A program made the translations under genes and the position numbers. The notes under the pieces were generated by a model. That model was not told the DNA's origin. It searched no databases and saw only the letters and a list, made by a program, of their open reading frames with translations. Positions 17,801 through 25,086 of a stretch of 64,000 nt of DNA are shown here, in pieces. The DNA lies in the NCBI GenBank assembly GCA_013298145.1, contig JAAFJO010000005.1, forward strand, positions 186,001-250,000, in the 5' to 3' direction. How positions within the stretch are numbered: the stretch's first letter is position 1; every line of letters begins with the position of its first letter. This stretch comes from Betaproteobacteria bacterium. GTDB lineage: Bacteria > Pseudomonadota > Gammaproteobacteria > Burkholderiales > Casimicrobiaceae.

Positions 17801-18680
17801 GGGCTACGGCGGACTTGCCAAACGGCGTGGGCCGACTTGTGAGCCGGATCAATTTCGTTTCTACGGAGTCAATTTCGAGCCGCAGAAGCTCGGTGCAGCG
17901 TTTTGCGGTAGACCCGACGCTCAGATAATCTTCAAGCTCGTCGGCCTCCATCAAGCGCAGGTTATCGTCGGGCACCCCTTCAGCCCAATCTCGATCATCA
18001 CTCAGCGCATCGGCCCCGAAACGAGCCTCACCGCGCGATGCGCACTTCTCCATCACCATCGGCCCCAAGGTGCCGAGACTGCGGCGCGCTTCCGGCAGTG
18101 CACTTCGCTGCGCTTGATAGGCGTCTTGTCCTTCCAGTGCGCCCAGCTTCTCAATCGTGCGGCTGGTCACATCGCTGGCGAGTGCTCGGAGACTATCGAG
18201 GTAAATATCCCGACAGCGTTGGAGCAAGCTGTCGTAGACACGACGTGATTCTGCGCTTGGCCCCAACAACTCGCTGTGGGAGCCCATGTCCGCCGACGTT
18301 GCCATTGACTCGGTCAATCGCGGGTGACCCAGCGCGCTCCACCATTCCTCCGGCAAAGCGGCAAGAGAAAACGTAACGTCTTGGGGGCCGATATGACTGG
18401 CGATCCCCTCGAGCGTCGTGAGCGAACGCCTACCTATCGAATCGAGATCGGCGTCCGCGCCATTACCAAGCGGGAGGCGAGAGATTTTCGTTACGCACCC
18501 CAGCGGGATGTAATCGCTCGGCAAAGGCGCGTCTGTCTCCACATACAAGCCCGTTGCGGAGAAGTTTGCGATCGTTCCCGACAGTTCGTGCTCGCCGCAC
18601 AAAAGCTGAACCCGCAGAGCGCAGCTGAATCGCTCGTGAGAAGGTCGATCGAGTACCCGATCAAGTTCGGGAAAGTCCAT
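14823..18680 (-). CDS. Giant PilZ-like / DUF1631 / GGDEF / EAL signalling protein
   Basis: 1285 aa. Residues ~15-110 look PilZ-like (HERFSCALRVQLLC, NFSATGLYVET). Residues ~150-835 carry DUF1631 features (LMEADELEDYLSV, PFGKSA, WRQHSVLIGLRFG, and a final WNLSRDESGVPIQLVW block). Residues ~848-1010 are a GGDEF fold whose active-site motif is degenerate (YREDV). Residues ~1029-1275 are an EAL domain with its motif as ELL but the catalytic pattern kept: Glu in YELLLG, VNLSV, LEITES, SLDDFGSGYTS, LKIDGSYI, VVAEWVES, QGYAIHKP. It is predicted to be a cyclic-di-GMP phosphodiesterase with a regulatory GGDEF, cytoplasmic since no membrane segment is seen. Confidence 0.88.
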   Translation of the reverse strand: MDFPELDRVLDRPSHERFSCALRVQLLCGEHELSGTIANFSATGLYVETDAPLPSDYIPLGCVTKISRLPLGNGADADLDSIGRRSLTTLEGIASHIGPQDVTFSLAALPEEWWSALGHPRLTESMATSADMGSHSELLGPSAESRRVYDSLLQRCRDIYLDSLRALASDVTSRTIEKLGALEGQDAYQAQRSALPEARRSLGTLGPMVMEKCASRGEARFGADALSDDRDWAEGVPDDNLRLMEADELEDYLSVGSTAKRCTELLRLEIDSVETKLIRLTSRPTPFGKSAVAPDALLREARAALASVEISAAASRILTTALDEIADDHCRLLLNALSQTLSAIPVTPRVTSTDGARSRGGRVGSSTRFTSSGRITAAANDWLDSYRGSHSGGSEPVSPPRALRVIESLSKIAAREARAGQRIAPELVPLDSLSQASVTELIAAINALPASKGSVFSSIPIEALRESLRSPTSSDIAAPRALSPEHESVIETSGALFKRAGTTLIANGDVELLLKQLEHTLLKLALRDGKFPSSPAHPGRQVINLIEQYSFAAADNGRLTDAKLRTNLESLVSRICEQADDNPGVFEIVRENLHQDVDQLRRERRERVDRTVEALESRDRVRVARTTVDQALARRLAGRRLPRAFLRLIDDVWRQHSVLIGLRFGCQSKEWRESLDLIERTLAVASNGLAESATAPLRAELFRELSEVLRATVSDLVLREALTEDLRLILIEAERALVEDFVEAPRFLEPPPAPTIDSVPGLHIGSWWNLSRDESGVPIQLVWASAETGRLGLVNRSASNRLELTLDEFKAQLNRGQLRAIESLDVPLLDRSEASLLDEAYADTVRRSDIDAAAGVLNRRGLLRVLREKNTLSGDGQHHVLLLLEFDQFRAVSAACGVDATDALAKSLIASATQRLPRDSKCGMYREDVLAVVLSDHGLAASERVAAQLCEKLSDFPYSYKQQSYRIGVSVGLVEFVPGKTSVEELLRRADTACLAAKTSGRNRVRVYQVSDEEVRNEESLIRWAGRVDSLFESDRLFLRAQAVMPISVAGGSLPGYELLLGVEPEAGESISPYEFVLALQRLGRAHELDLWVLQQALIWMRSNALVLDGISGIAVNLSVASLAHPEISQFLRRALQDSQVAADKLILEITESAAIQNFDAAEGFIRDMRRFGVRFSLDDFGSGYTSYAHLKRLSVDTLKIDGSYIRDIDRSSGRSVADRDVAIVRSMADVAHTLGMKVVAEWVESIDLLAQLVDLGIDFAQGYAIHKPIRLSELVANTPEVSEQ

Positions 18681-19262
18681 GCCAGTGTCTGGTTGAGCAA
18701 GAAAGTTTGTTGAGTGGGCTATGCCTGGACACTCCGCGCGACCTCATGCATCGTTAGGTCAAGCCCGCAGCTTGCATGATAAGCGAAGCGGCAGAAGTAC
18801 CGGGCTACAAGCGTCACACGACCCCGGCGCTGTATTGTTGGTAATTCCCCCGAATCCCGCTGTGACGTTTGGTGTCGCTGGCATGGCTGCCCCTTACCGG
18901 TTGAGCGGGCATCCGGGGCGCAACGTGGGTGAAAGTCATCCATTTAGCGCTACATCGCCGGATATCGGAAGCGTAGAGCGGCTCGCGCGGTTGATTTCTG
19001 CGCAAGTTCATCATCTAGCAGCGCAACCAGAAATCCAATTTATGGAACAGATTTCCCACGCGCCTCGTCAGATTTCGAAAATTGATACCGAACGTGCCGA
19101 ACCGCGTTTGGTGCGTGCGCTCCAAAGCTAACGCAGCACCGGGTCTGTGTTTGTCTAGAGACGTAAACTGGGAGGTTAAACGAGATTCTGAGGGTAGTAG
19201 TAGGTACAGGCCACGTACTGTCCGCAGATCGAAAATCACTAGGTATTGAAAGCAGCCCAACC
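18681..19262. other. Gene-poor stretch upstream of the FadB-like gene
   Basis: The plus-strand frame 18721-19131 (136 codons) is open, but it has no recognisable domain, no good ribosome site and a composition like its surroundings; it is at most a weak small-ORF candidate. The 19140-19262 part probably carries the promoter of the fad genes, but I cannot assign boxes with confidence. Confidence 0.4.
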
Positions 19263-21356
19263 ATGACTACACGCTACGAAGTACGCGACGGTGTCGCAAT
19301 CCTCACGCTTGACAATGGGCCGGTTAACGGCCTTTCACACGCGGTTCGCTCTGCTTACGCTGAGGGGCTTGACAAGGCGAATGCAGATCCTGAGGTGAAG
19401 GTGATTGTGGTCACTGGCGCTGGCAGGGCGTTTTCGGGCGGTGCCGACATTAAAGAATTTGGATCTCCGAAAGCTCTGGCCGAGCCGAACTTGGGTTCGA
19501 TCATTCGCATGACGGAGATGAGCACGAAGCCGGTGATCGCTGCGATTCACACGGTGTGTATGGGAGGTGGCCTGGAGTTGGCGCTCGGCTGCCACTACCG
19601 CGTCGCGGCACCCGGTGCACAAATTGCGCTGCCCGAAGTGAAGCTCGGTTTAATTCCGGGCGCGGGCGGTACGGTGCGTTTGCCGCGTGTTTTGGGCGTC
19701 GAAGCGGCCACTTCGATGATCGTTTCTGGCGAGCCCGTACCAAGCGACATGCTCGCAATGGCGCCCGGCCAAAAACTGTTCGACAAACTCGTTCAAGGCG
19801 ATTTGCTTGAGGGCGCAGTAGCGTTCGCTAAAGAGAAAGCCGACGTGCGTCCACTGCCGCTCGTGCGCGATTTGAAGGTCGGGCATCCCGAAGCCGACGG
19901 CTACTTCCAATTCGCGCGAAACACCGCGAAGGCGATGGCGAAGAATTTCCCCGCGCCTGCGAAGTGCGTGGATGCTGTGCAAAACGCAACGAAGATGAAG
20001 TTCGACGATGCGCTCGCCGCGGAGCGCGAGATCTTCGTGAATTTGATGTTCACACCTGAATCAAAATCGTTGCGTCATTTGTTTTTCGCCGAACGGGCTG
20101 CGTCGAAGATCCCCGACGTAGGCGACGACGTGAAGCCGCGCGATATCAAGAAAGTCGGCATCATCGGTGCAGGTACGATGGGCGGCGGCATTGGCATGAA
20201 TTTCTTGAACGCGGGCATTCCGGTCATCATCCTTGAAATGAAGCAAGACGCGATCGATAAAGGCTTCGGCATCATTCGCGGCAATTACGAATCGCAAGTC
20301 AAAAAAGGCAAACTGAAACAAGACAAGCTTGATCAGCGCATGTCGATGCTTTCGTCGACGCTTTCCTACGACGATTTGAAAGATTGCGATCTCATCATCG
20401 AAGCGGTCTTTGAAGAAATCGGCGTTAAAGAAAAGGTGTTCAATGCGCTTGATGCAGTGGCGAAGCCAGGCGCGATCCTCGCGTCGAACACCTCGACGCT
20501 TGATGTGAACAAAATCGCAAGCTTCACGAAACGTCCGCAAGACGTGGTCGGCATGCACTTCTTCTCGCCTGCGAACGTGATGAAGCTGCTTGAGGTCGTT
20601 CGCGGTGAGAAGACCGCGAAAGATGTGCTCGCCACCGTGATGGCGGTTGCGAAAAAGATCAAGAAAGTCGCCGTCATCTCTGGCGTGTGCGATGGCTTCA
20701 TCGGTAACCGTATGATCGAGCAATACGGTCGTCAAGGCGGTTTCCTGCTTGATGAAGGTTGCACGCCGCAACAAGTTGATCGCGCCGTAGAAAAATTCGG
20801 CTTCGCGATGGGCCCGTTCCGCATGGGTGATCTCGCGGGTAACGACATCGGTTGGGCGATTCGCAAGCGTCGCTACACCGAGAAGCCGAATATGCGCTAT
20901 TCGAAGACGGCGGATTTGCTTTGTGAGCAAGGCCGCTTCGGTCAAAAAGTCAGTAAAGGTTGGTACGACTACGTGCCCGGTAAGCGCGATGCGATCCCCA
21001 ACGCAGACGTTGAAGCGATGATCGCCAAACATCGCGAAAGCCTTGGCATCACGCCGCGCAAAATTTCCGATGATGAAATCGTTCATCGCCTCGTGCTCTC
21101 GCTCGTCAACGAAGCCGCGCACATTTTGGAAGAGGGCATCGCGAATAAAGCAAGCGACATCGACATCGTCTACATCTACGGTTACGGCTTCCCACCGCAC
21201 CGTGGCGGCCCGATGAATTACGCGAATGAATTGGGTTTGTTCACCGTCGCGCAGATGATGAAGAAGTTCGCGCAGAATCCGCTCGATGATGCGAAGTTCT
21301 GGGAGCCCGCACCGCTCATTAAAAAGTTGATTGCGGAGGGAAAAAGCTTTAGCTAA
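19263..21356 (+). CDS. Bifunctional enoyl-CoA hydratase / 3-hydroxyacyl-CoA dehydrogenase
   Basis: 697 aa FadB/FadJ-type protein for the two middle steps of beta-oxidation. Residues 1-~190 are a crotonase domain with the oxyanion-hole segments GRAFSGGADIKEFG and CMGGGLELALG and the acidic PEVKLGLIPGAGGT. From ~295 a Rossmann domain begins (GIIGAGTMGGGIGM), with ASNTSTLDV and the catalytic His in VGMHFFSPANVM. The C-terminal dehydrogenase repeat includes GFIGNRM and YGYGFPPHRGGPMNYA. Its length is typical of the short betaproteobacterial form. A thiolase gene follows at 23133, after a repeat and an M20 gene. Confidence 0.93.
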   Translation: MTTRYEVRDGVAILTLDNGPVNGLSHAVRSAYAEGLDKANADPEVKVIVVTGAGRAFSGGADIKEFGSPKALAEPNLGSIIRMTEMSTKPVIAAIHTVCMGGGLELALGCHYRVAAPGAQIALPEVKLGLIPGAGGTVRLPRVLGVEAATSMIVSGEPVPSDMLAMAPGQKLFDKLVQGDLLEGAVAFAKEKADVRPLPLVRDLKVGHPEADGYFQFARNTAKAMAKNFPAPAKCVDAVQNATKMKFDDALAAEREIFVNLMFTPESKSLRHLFFAERAASKIPDVGDDVKPRDIKKVGIIGAGTMGGGIGMNFLNAGIPVIILEMKQDAIDKGFGIIRGNYESQVKKGKLKQDKLDQRMSMLSSTLSYDDLKDCDLIIEAVFEEIGVKEKVFNALDAVAKPGAILASNTSTLDVNKIASFTKRPQDVVGMHFFSPANVMKLLEVVRGEKTAKDVLATVMAVAKKIKKVAVISGVCDGFIGNRMIEQYGRQGGFLLDEGCTPQQVDRAVEKFGFAMGPFRMGDLAGNDIGWAIRKRRYTEKPNMRYSKTADLLCEQGRFGQKVSKGWYDYVPGKRDAIPNADVEAMIAKHRESLGITPRKISDDEIVHRLVLSLVNEAAHILEEGIANKASDIDIVYIYGYGFPPHRGGPMNYANELGLFTVAQMMKKFAQNPLDDAKFWEPAPLIKKLIAEGKSFS

Positions 21357-21364
21357 CGCAACGT

Positions 21365-21551
21365 CCCTCTCCCTCTGGGACCAGCCGCAGGCGCAGGACG
21401 CAACGAAGTTGCGGTCTCGACCGGAGGGAGAGATGAGCGTAAGCTCACAGAGGTCGCGCGCGAGCGCGAGCGCGGGTGAGGGTGAGATCGCCGTCGAGCT
21501 CGACACTTTTCCCTCACCGGCACGACGTGCCACCTCTCCCAAAGGGAGAGG
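21365..21551. repeat. Family A palindromic element, composite copy 2
   Basis: It starts with CCCTCTCCCTCTGGGA and ends with CCTCTCCCAAAGGGAGAGG. Between them are AGCGCGGGTGAGGG and, about 40 bases on, TTTTCCCTCACCGG. The 187-bp length and a second GGAGGGAGAGATGAG block suggest two elements merged or one inserted in another. It fills the gap between the FadB-like gene and the M20 peptidase gene. Confidence 0.85.
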
Positions 21552-21572
21552 AATTTCTTCGAGAAAACGACG

Positions 21573-23075
21573 ATGAAAATGGTAAAAAAAATCCTACTCG
21601 CGCTGATCGCACTGCTGCTCGCAGTCGTGATCGCCGTCGTCGCGAAGACCTTGCTCACGCCATCCAAGCAAATCAGCGTCCCGAAGATCACGCCGATCGC
21701 AGTTGACACCAACGCTGCCGCGTCGCGCTTAGGCGCGGCAGTGCGATTGCAGACGATCTCATCGTCGAGCGATCCCGAAGCGAATGCGGATGCATTCAAA
21801 GCGCTTCATGCACACCTGCAAGCGAGTTTTCCTAAGGTTCACGCGACGCTCAAGCGCGAGGCAATCGGCAACTATGGCTTGCTCTACACCTGGCAAGGCA
21901 CTGACAAAACCGCAAAACCGATCGCGATCTTCGCTCATCAAGACGTGGTACCAATCGCGCCGGGCACCGAAAAGGATTGGGCGCAACCGCCGTTTTCCGG
22001 TGCGATTGCCGATGGCTTTGTGTGGGGTCGAGGCGCGTGGGACAACAAAGGCAATTTGATGTCGCAAATGGAAGCGATTGAGACGTTGCTTGCGTCGGGT
22101 TTCACGCCTCGACAAACGGTCTACGTGTTCTTCGGGCACGACGAAGAAATCGGCGGATTGCGCGGCGCAAAGACCCTCGCAGAGCGCTGGAAGAAAGAGA
22201 GCGTGAAGCTCGACTTCGTTTTAGATGAGGGCACGCTCATCGTCGAAGGGATTCTGAAAGGCCTGGAAACGCCAGCCGCGTTAGTGGGCATGGCTGAGAA
22301 GGGCTATGTGACTGTGCTGCTCACGGCGAGCGCAACGCCCGGCCACTCGTCGATGCCGCCGCCATCGCCGCGCCAGAGCGCGATTGCAATGATGAGCGCT
22401 GCGCTCTCGCGGCTGGACGATCAGCAGTTCCCCGTGCAGATTCGCGGTCTCGCGCGCGATATGTTTGATACGTTGGCGCCTGAGATGACGCTCGTCAATC
22501 GCGTTGTGCTTTCCAATCTTTGGTTGACGAAACCCATCGTTGAATCGCAACTCGCGAAAAGCGCAAGCACGGCTGCGATGCTTCGCACCACCACTGCGCT
22601 CACGCAGTTAAACGCCGGTGTTCGCGACAACGTGTTACCCGGCAAAGCAGAGGCGTCGGTGAACTATCGCGTGTTGCCGGGCGATACGACCGAGCAGGTG
22701 GTGAAGCACACGCTGGCCGCATTTGGAGAGGGCGCGCCCGTAAGTGCCACAAAGAAGGAAGGCTATTCGGAGCCTTCAAAAATTTCGAGGATGGATGCGC
22801 CCGGTTACCACGCGATCGCGAAGACGATCCGCGGCCTGCATCCAACGATGGTCGTTGCACCGAGCTTGATGTTGGGCGGCACCGATGCTCGGCATTTTGA
22901 TGACGTCGCCGACAACGTGTATCGCTTTTCACCCGTGCGCGCGGGGCCCGATGATCTATCGCGTTTTCATGGCACGAATGAGCGGATTTCGCTTTCGAAC
23001 TACAGCGAGATGATCCAGTTCTATGCAGAGTTTTTGCGTGCCGCCGCCGGCCCAAGCAGTACGAAATCTCCTTAA
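21573..23075 (+). CDS. M20-family metallopeptidase, membrane-anchored or exported
   Basis: 500 aa, carboxypeptidase-S/PM20D1-like branch of M20. The N-terminus (residues 5-25, KILLALIALLLAVVIAVVAK) is a signal anchor or uncleaved signal peptide. Dizinc-site motifs: His in IFAHQDVVP, Asp in GRGAWDNKGN, Glu-Glu in GHDEEIGG, Asp in FVLDEG and a late His in GTDARHF. It hydrolyses peptides or N-acyl amino acids; the actual substrate is unknown. It lies between fad genes, which could fit N-acyl amino acid hydrolysis yielding fatty acids, but this is inference. A start at the second Met (21579) is equally possible. Confidence 0.9.
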   Translation: MKMVKKILLALIALLLAVVIAVVAKTLLTPSKQISVPKITPIAVDTNAAASRLGAAVRLQTISSSSDPEANADAFKALHAHLQASFPKVHATLKREAIGNYGLLYTWQGTDKTAKPIAIFAHQDVVPIAPGTEKDWAQPPFSGAIADGFVWGRGAWDNKGNLMSQMEAIETLLASGFTPRQTVYVFFGHDEEIGGLRGAKTLAERWKKESVKLDFVLDEGTLIVEGILKGLETPAALVGMAEKGYVTVLLTASATPGHSSMPPPSPRQSAIAMMSAALSRLDDQQFPVQIRGLARDMFDTLAPEMTLVNRVVLSNLWLTKPIVESQLAKSASTAAMLRTTTALTQLNAGVRDNVLPGKAEASVNYRVLPGDTTEQVVKHTLAAFGEGAPVSATKKEGYSEPSKISRMDAPGYHAIAKTIRGLHPTMVVAPSLMLGGTDARHFDDVADNVYRFSPVRAGPDDLSRFHGTNERISLSNYSEMIQFYAEFLRAAAGPSSTKSP

Positions 23076-23132
23076 CAACTTATTACTTACCCGCCCAGAT
23101 TAACTAGGGCAAGCAGACGAAAAGGTACTACT

Positions 23133-24308
23133 ATGACTGATGCCGTAATTGTTTCTACCGCCCGCACTCCGCTTTGCAAAAGCTGGAAAGGTGCGATGAA
23201 CATGACACATGGCGCAACGCTCGGCGGCCATGTCATTGAGCACGCCCTGAAGCGCGCTGGCATCGACGGCGGCGAAGTGGAAGACGTGATCATGGGTTGC
23301 GCAAACCCGGAAGGCGCGAACGGCTGGAACATCGCGCGTCAATCTGCGTTGCGAGCCGGGCTTCCGGTCACCGTGAGCGGCGTCACCGTGAACCGTTTTT
23401 GCTCATCGGGATTGCAAACCATCGCGATGGCCGCGCAACGCATCATCGCGGGCGAGGGCGATATCTACGTCGCGGGCGGACTCGAATCGATCTCGTGTGT
23501 GCAACAAGAAATGAACATGCACATGTTCAAAGAATCGTGGCTCGACAAAAACAAGCCAACGATTTACTGGAACATGATGCAGACGGCGGAAAACGTCGCC
23601 AAGCGCTACAACATCCCGCGTGAGCGCATGGATCGCTTCGGTGCGGAAAGCCAACAAAAAGCGTGCGCAGCAAAAGCCGCGGGCAAGTTCGCTGATGAAA
23701 TCGCGCCGATCACCGTCACCGCAGGTGTGGCTGACCCCAAGCTCGGCATGATGACGAAACAAGTCACCGTCGAACACGACGAAGGTTTGCGTGACGGCAC
23801 GACCTACGAAGCCATCAGCGGTTTGCGTACGGCCGTTCCCGGCGGCGTGATCTCCGCAGGTAACGCGTCGCAATTCAGCGATGGCGCAGGCGCATGCGTC
23901 GTGATGAATTCGAAAGTGGCGGAGCAGAAGGGCTTGAAGCCTCTCGGCATCTTCCGCGGCTTCGCGGTTGCGGGCTGTGAGCCGGATGAAATGGGCATCG
24001 GCCCCGTATTCGCCATTCCAAAAGTGCTCGCGCGCTTGGGCCTCAAAGTCTCTGACATCGATTTGTGGGAATTGAACGAAGCGTTCGCCGTTCAAGTGCT
24101 TTACTGCGCTGACAAACTCGGCATCCCGATGGACAAACTGAACGTGAACGGCGGCGCAATCGCTGTCGGTCACCCCTACGGCATGAGCGGTCAACGCCTC
24201 GTCGGCCACGCTCTCATCGAAGGCAAACGCCGCGGTGCGAAACTTGTTTGCGCGACGATGTGTATTGGTGGTGGGATGGGTGCTGCGGGTGTGTTTGAGG
24301 TGGTTTGA
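23133..24308 (+). CDS. Acetyl-CoA C-acyltransferase (thiolase)
   Basis: 391 aa, thiolase family, final step of beta-oxidation. The catalytic residues are visible: nucleophile Cys in NRFCSSGLQ, His in [14 protein letters not shown] and the second Cys in [11 protein letters not shown]. The [14 protein letters not shown] segment carries the NEAF motif. An AAAAGG ribosome site precedes the ATG. It is a FadA-type partner of the FadB-like protein, although the M20 gene lies between them. Confidence 0.94.
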   Translation: MTDAVIVSTARTPLCKSWKGAMNMTHGATLGGHVIEHALKRAGIDGGEVEDVIMGCANPEGANGWNIARQSALRAGLPVTVSGVTVNRFCSSGLQTIAMAAQRIIAGEGDIYVAGGLESISCVQQEMNMHMFKESWLDKNKPTIYWNMMQTAENVAKRYNIPRERMDRFGAESQQKACAAKAAGKFADEIAPITVTAGVADPKLGMMTKQVTVEHDEGLRDGTTYEAISGLRTAVPGGVISAGNASQFSDGAGACVVMNSKVAEQKGLKPLGIFRGFAVAGCEPDEMGIGPVFAIPKVLARLGLKVSDIDLWELNEAFAVQVLYCADKLGIPMDKLNVNGGAIAVGHPYGMSGQRLVGHALIEGKRRGAKLVCATMCIGGGMGAAGVFEVV

Positions 24309-24324
24309 TTTTCTACTGCGAGCC

Positions 24325-24424
24325 CGTGATGCATCGTTAAAAATCGTCTCGCGATCCTCATGTACGCACAAGTACACTCTGGTCGCTCGTCGACTTTTGC
24401 CTCGCCTGACGGGCTCTCGCTACG
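24325..24424. repeat. Imperfect hairpin repeat shared with the window start
   Basis: Two arms around TGTACGCACAAGTACA (left TCGTCTCGCGATCCTCATG, right ACTCTGGTCGCTCGTCGA) form an imperfect long hairpin. It is followed by CGCCTGACGGGCTCTCGCTACG, a near copy of bases 9-30 of this window. It lies 17-116 bases past the thiolase stop and may act as an mRNA end structure. Confidence 0.55.
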
Positions 24425-24446
24425 AAAACCAGAGCGTCGCTAGCCC

Positions 24447-24950
24447 ATGCTTAGACGAATGATCGAAAAAGTTGCGGAGTGGGATCATGTTCCACTTGGT
24501 AGGCTGCTTTGGATCAATTTCGCGATTGGCGCGCTCGTCGCATTCTCCAATGGCTTGGCTCTCGGTTTTGCCAAAGATCCACCAAACTTCGTCTATGTAA
24601 CCGTACCTCTCGGCCTACTGTTGGCATGCATGTCAATCTTCGGGATTCGCGCGAAACCAGTTATTCACAAGATTCTTAAAGTACAAACAGCGATACTACT
24701 GATCGTGCTGGTTGCGCTTCTTGCATTCACCTTTCAAATTGCAGTGTTCGGACTTCCGGCTGAAGCGAAACGCGTCTCGTGGAATCCGCTCATGTTCGTC
24801 TTTGTCTGTGCGTATCCTATTTACCTTGCTCGTCGAGTGTTTTTCGACATTCGTTCTAGCAACCTGCTCTTGCAGTATTCCCACGTACTGGCGATTTTGG
24901 TATCCATCCCCATTAGCGTCTACGTGATGTATTCTGTGGTGGGCTCGTAG
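24447..24950 (+). CDS. Hypothetical membrane protein, four or five segments
   Basis: 167 aa, no family recognised. Hydrophobic segments at about residues 21-42, 49-66, 76-100, 113-130 and 141-163 suggest a small integral membrane protein. Two near-start ATG codons (24447 and 24459) are possible; neither has a strong ribosome site. The TAG stop lies inside the family D repeat that follows. Codon use resembles that of the neighbours, with a somewhat lower GC content. Confidence 0.7.
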   Translation: MLRRMIEKVAEWDHVPLGRLLWINFAIGALVAFSNGLALGFAKDPPNFVYVTVPLGLLLACMSIFGIRAKPVIHKILKVQTAILLIVLVALLAFTFQIAVFGLPAEAKRVSWNPLMFVFVCAYPIYLARRVFFDIRSSNLLLQYSHVLAILVSIPISVYVMYSVVGS

Positions 24951-25081
24951 GGAGCGATCCTATCGCACCTCGTTCGATACGCGCGGAGCGCATTTCTCCG
25001 TTCACGCGTTGTTGGTATCAATTTGTGGTGCGATAGGATCGCACCCTACGGATTACGAGGCGCAATAAGATTGCGCCCTAC
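24946..25081. repeat. Family D inverted repeats (GCGATCCTATCGC type)
   Basis: The left arm 24946-24969 and right arm 25027-25050 are inverted copies of 24 bases with one mismatch, centred on GCGATCCTATCGC. A second small palindrome, GGCGCAATAAGATTGCGCC (25059-25077), follows and is again flanked by CCTAC. The left arm contains the TAG stop of the preceding gene, and the second palindrome ends six bases before the acyl-CoA dehydrogenase ATG. Confidence 0.85.
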
Positions 25082-25086
25082 ACAAC

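Noticed and set aside
18721-19131. 136-codon open frame upstream of the FadB-like gene
   Set aside because: No domain, signal or ribosome site; Pro/Arg/His-rich start typical of non-coding GC-rich DNA. Kept only as a note on the gap.
20061-21542. 493-codon minus-strand open frame opposite the FadB-like gene
   Set aside because: It is antisense to a clear enzyme gene, His/Arg/Asp-rich without domains, and arises from codon bias of the real gene.
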